Shown: positions 63,088 through 64,000 of the stretch, piece by piece
How positions within the stretch are numbered: position 1 is the first letter of the stretch
Layout of the letters: each line of letters starts with the position of its first letter
Assembly: GCA_008933995.1 (NCBI GenBank)
Contig: WARS01000031.1
Location: forward strand, 4,751,979-4,815,978
DNA: 64,000 bases
Reading direction: 5' to 3'
From: Datnioides undecimradiatus
Taxonomy: Eukaryota; Chordata; Actinopteri; Lobotiformes; Datnioididae
Notes under the pieces: model-generated
What the model saw: the letters and a program-made list of their open reading frames with translations, nothing else
Databases searched by the model: none
Told to the model about the DNA's origin: nothing
Translations under genes and position numbers: made by a program

Positions 63088-63096
63088 TATATAAAG
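63088..63096 (+). promoter_or_regulatory. pth: pth TATA box
   Basis: TATATAAAG is a strong consensus TATA box. Transcription would start about 25-30 bases downstream, near 63115-63122. The spacing to the noncoding first exon and its donor at 63226 fits the TATA-driven PTH gene design known from other vertebrates. Confidence 0.8.
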
Positions 63097-63116
63097 GAGA
63101 GAACTTTCCTCGCACG

Positions 63117-63225
63117 AAAGACTGATCAACAAGTTTGACCTCTTTCTCCTTCTTTGCTGCATGATATAATCCTATCTCAACTAAACCTGCCATACTTTTT
63201 TCTGGATATACGGACAGAAAGTCTG
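63117..63225 (+). other. pth: pth exon 1 (noncoding 5' UTR)
   Basis: The right boundary is a consensus donor, GTCTG|GTAAGA, with the intron starting at 63226. The left boundary is an estimate from the TATA box. An intron of about 122 bases follows, ending in TTTTCAG at 63347. A noncoding first exon is the known layout of vertebrate PTH genes. Confidence 0.65.
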
Positions 63226-63356
63226 GTAAGAATGGCATGACAGTGGGTCAGCATTTGAATATTGCATTAGTCGATATGGTCGAACAAAATGTTAATACTT
63301 GTTAATAATGTGTTTTCTAACAGATATATGATTGAATTTGTTTTCAGTTACTCAAG

Positions 63357-63738
63357 ATGTTTTCTTTGAGGCACTGGGAAACATTAGTCCTGATACTTGT
63401 CCTCACCAGTTCATACACAGAGGCTAAAGCACTGAGGTAAATTCTGTCTTTAGTTAGTGATAAATCATCAGTCATGAATTAATAATAATGAATCACTGAT
63501 GGTGGAATTCTGCTTTAACAATGGCATTTTGTCTGTCCACAGAAAGAGAACCATCAGTGAAGTGCAGCTCATGCACAACGTTCGAGAACACAAACAAGTG
63601 GGAGAAAGACAGGACTGGCTTCAGGAGAAGTTAAAGGACATAATTGTGACCAGCACCAAACCACAACATGGGCAGTCAGGGAATATTAAAAATCTTTTCC
63701 CAAATGATGTTCTGGGATCAAACAGGTGGAAGAGCTGA
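63357..63738 (+). CDS. pth: Parathyroid hormone (prepro-PTH), complete
   Basis: This encodes a secreted calcium-regulating hormone that acts on class B PTH receptors. Coding exons are 63357-63436 and 63543-63738 (AG|GTAAAT donor, CCACAG acceptor), together 91 codons plus stop. The exon itself begins at 63348, nine bases before the ATG. Residues 1-24 form a signal peptide (hydrophobic core TLVLILVLTSS). A short pro-segment ending in a dibasic Lys-Arg (28-29) is followed by the mature hormone, TISEVQLMHNVREHKQVGER..., 62 residues. Conserved PTH features by mature position are Glu4, Gln6, Met8, His9, Asn10, Arg20, Trp23, Leu24 and Leu28. The split inside the pro-region matches the PTH gene family. 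The mature hormone starts Thr-Ile where Ser-Val is usual. It is shorter than mammalian PTH (84), as in other fish. Paralogue (pth1a or pth1b) not resolved. Confidence 0.95.
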
Positions 63739-63961
63739 ATATAACTTATTTACAGTCCTGTATCTTAACAAACAAAAGCAAAATTTGAGGATCTGACAGT
63801 GAAACATTTTTTCTAGCTGTTCTCATTTTGTATGTTTGTCTTTTTTTAATGTTTATATATTTAGTAATTTATTTATTTGTTTTTATTCTTTATTTTATTT
63901 AATTTATTTTTTTCTTGTTACGTTATTTCATTTTTGTTAATTTTTGCTTATATGTTAAATA

Positions 63962-63967
63962 ATTAAA
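63962..63967 (+). terminator. pth: Possible pth polyadenylation signal (ATTAAA)
   Basis: ATTAAA, the second most common vertebrate polyadenylation hexamer, lies 224 bases after the stop codon in an AT-rich 3' region. Near-cognate words elsewhere in this A/T-rich stretch make the choice tentative, and the cleavage site may lie beyond the window. Confidence 0.35.
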
Positions 63968-64000
63968 GTGATTTAGTTAATTAACTTAAATTCTTTTGCT

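Overview
The window is vertebrate nuclear DNA, almost certainly from a ray-finned fish (teleost) and probably a percomorph. Supporting signs are split genes with GT/AG introns, an AT-rich noncoding background, a long (TG)n microsatellite, and many decayed copies of interspersed repeats I recognise as common in percomorph genomes. There are no bacterial operons, phage genes, CRISPR arrays or dense coding regions. Nearly all open frames longer than 60 codons are chance frames. I made no database comparison: repeat family calls rest on recognition of consensus-like segments and on comparing copies within the window.

Only two protein-coding genes are supported. At the left edge, on the minus strand, lies the first coding exon of galnt18 (1837-2074). 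It encodes the cytoplasmic tail, membrane anchor and start of the stem of a GalNAc-transferase-like Golgi protein. Its CpG-rich 5' flank lies at about 2075-2450, and the rest of the gene runs off the left end. At the right edge, on the plus strand, is a complete parathyroid hormone gene (TATA box 63088, noncoding exon 1, coding exons 63357-63436 and 63543-63738). It has the classic three-exon PTH layout and encodes a 91-residue prepro-hormone. The two genes point away from each other across about 61 kb with no recognised gene. Both belong to the region equivalent to human 11p15, so the pairing makes sense as rearranged ancestral linkage.

The interval between them holds three fossil LINE reverse-transcriptase fragments (about 22.1, 27.0 and 58.8 kb). 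It also holds palindromic MITE-like copies (window start, 50.3 kb, 55.6 kb), other interspersed repeats, and a cluster of four diverged units at 26.4-26.8 kb. A direct-repeat pair sits at 30.4 and 33.4 kb, and oppositely oriented retroelement-like debris lies at 36.4-37.7, 42.6, 53.9 and 57 kb. Several stretches without repeat signatures, rich in homeodomain-, Meis- and E-box-like words (about 18.0, 19.8, 24.3, 28.7-29.4, 38.1 and 39.2 kb), are candidate regulatory elements. These are guesses that need an alignment.

No clearly new biological system is visible. The points most worth a second look are the Thr-Ile start of the predicted mature PTH, the divergent galnt18/pth arrangement with its gene desert, the four-unit repeat cluster at 26.4 kb, and the perfect inverted-repeat/hairpin structure at 55.6 kb.
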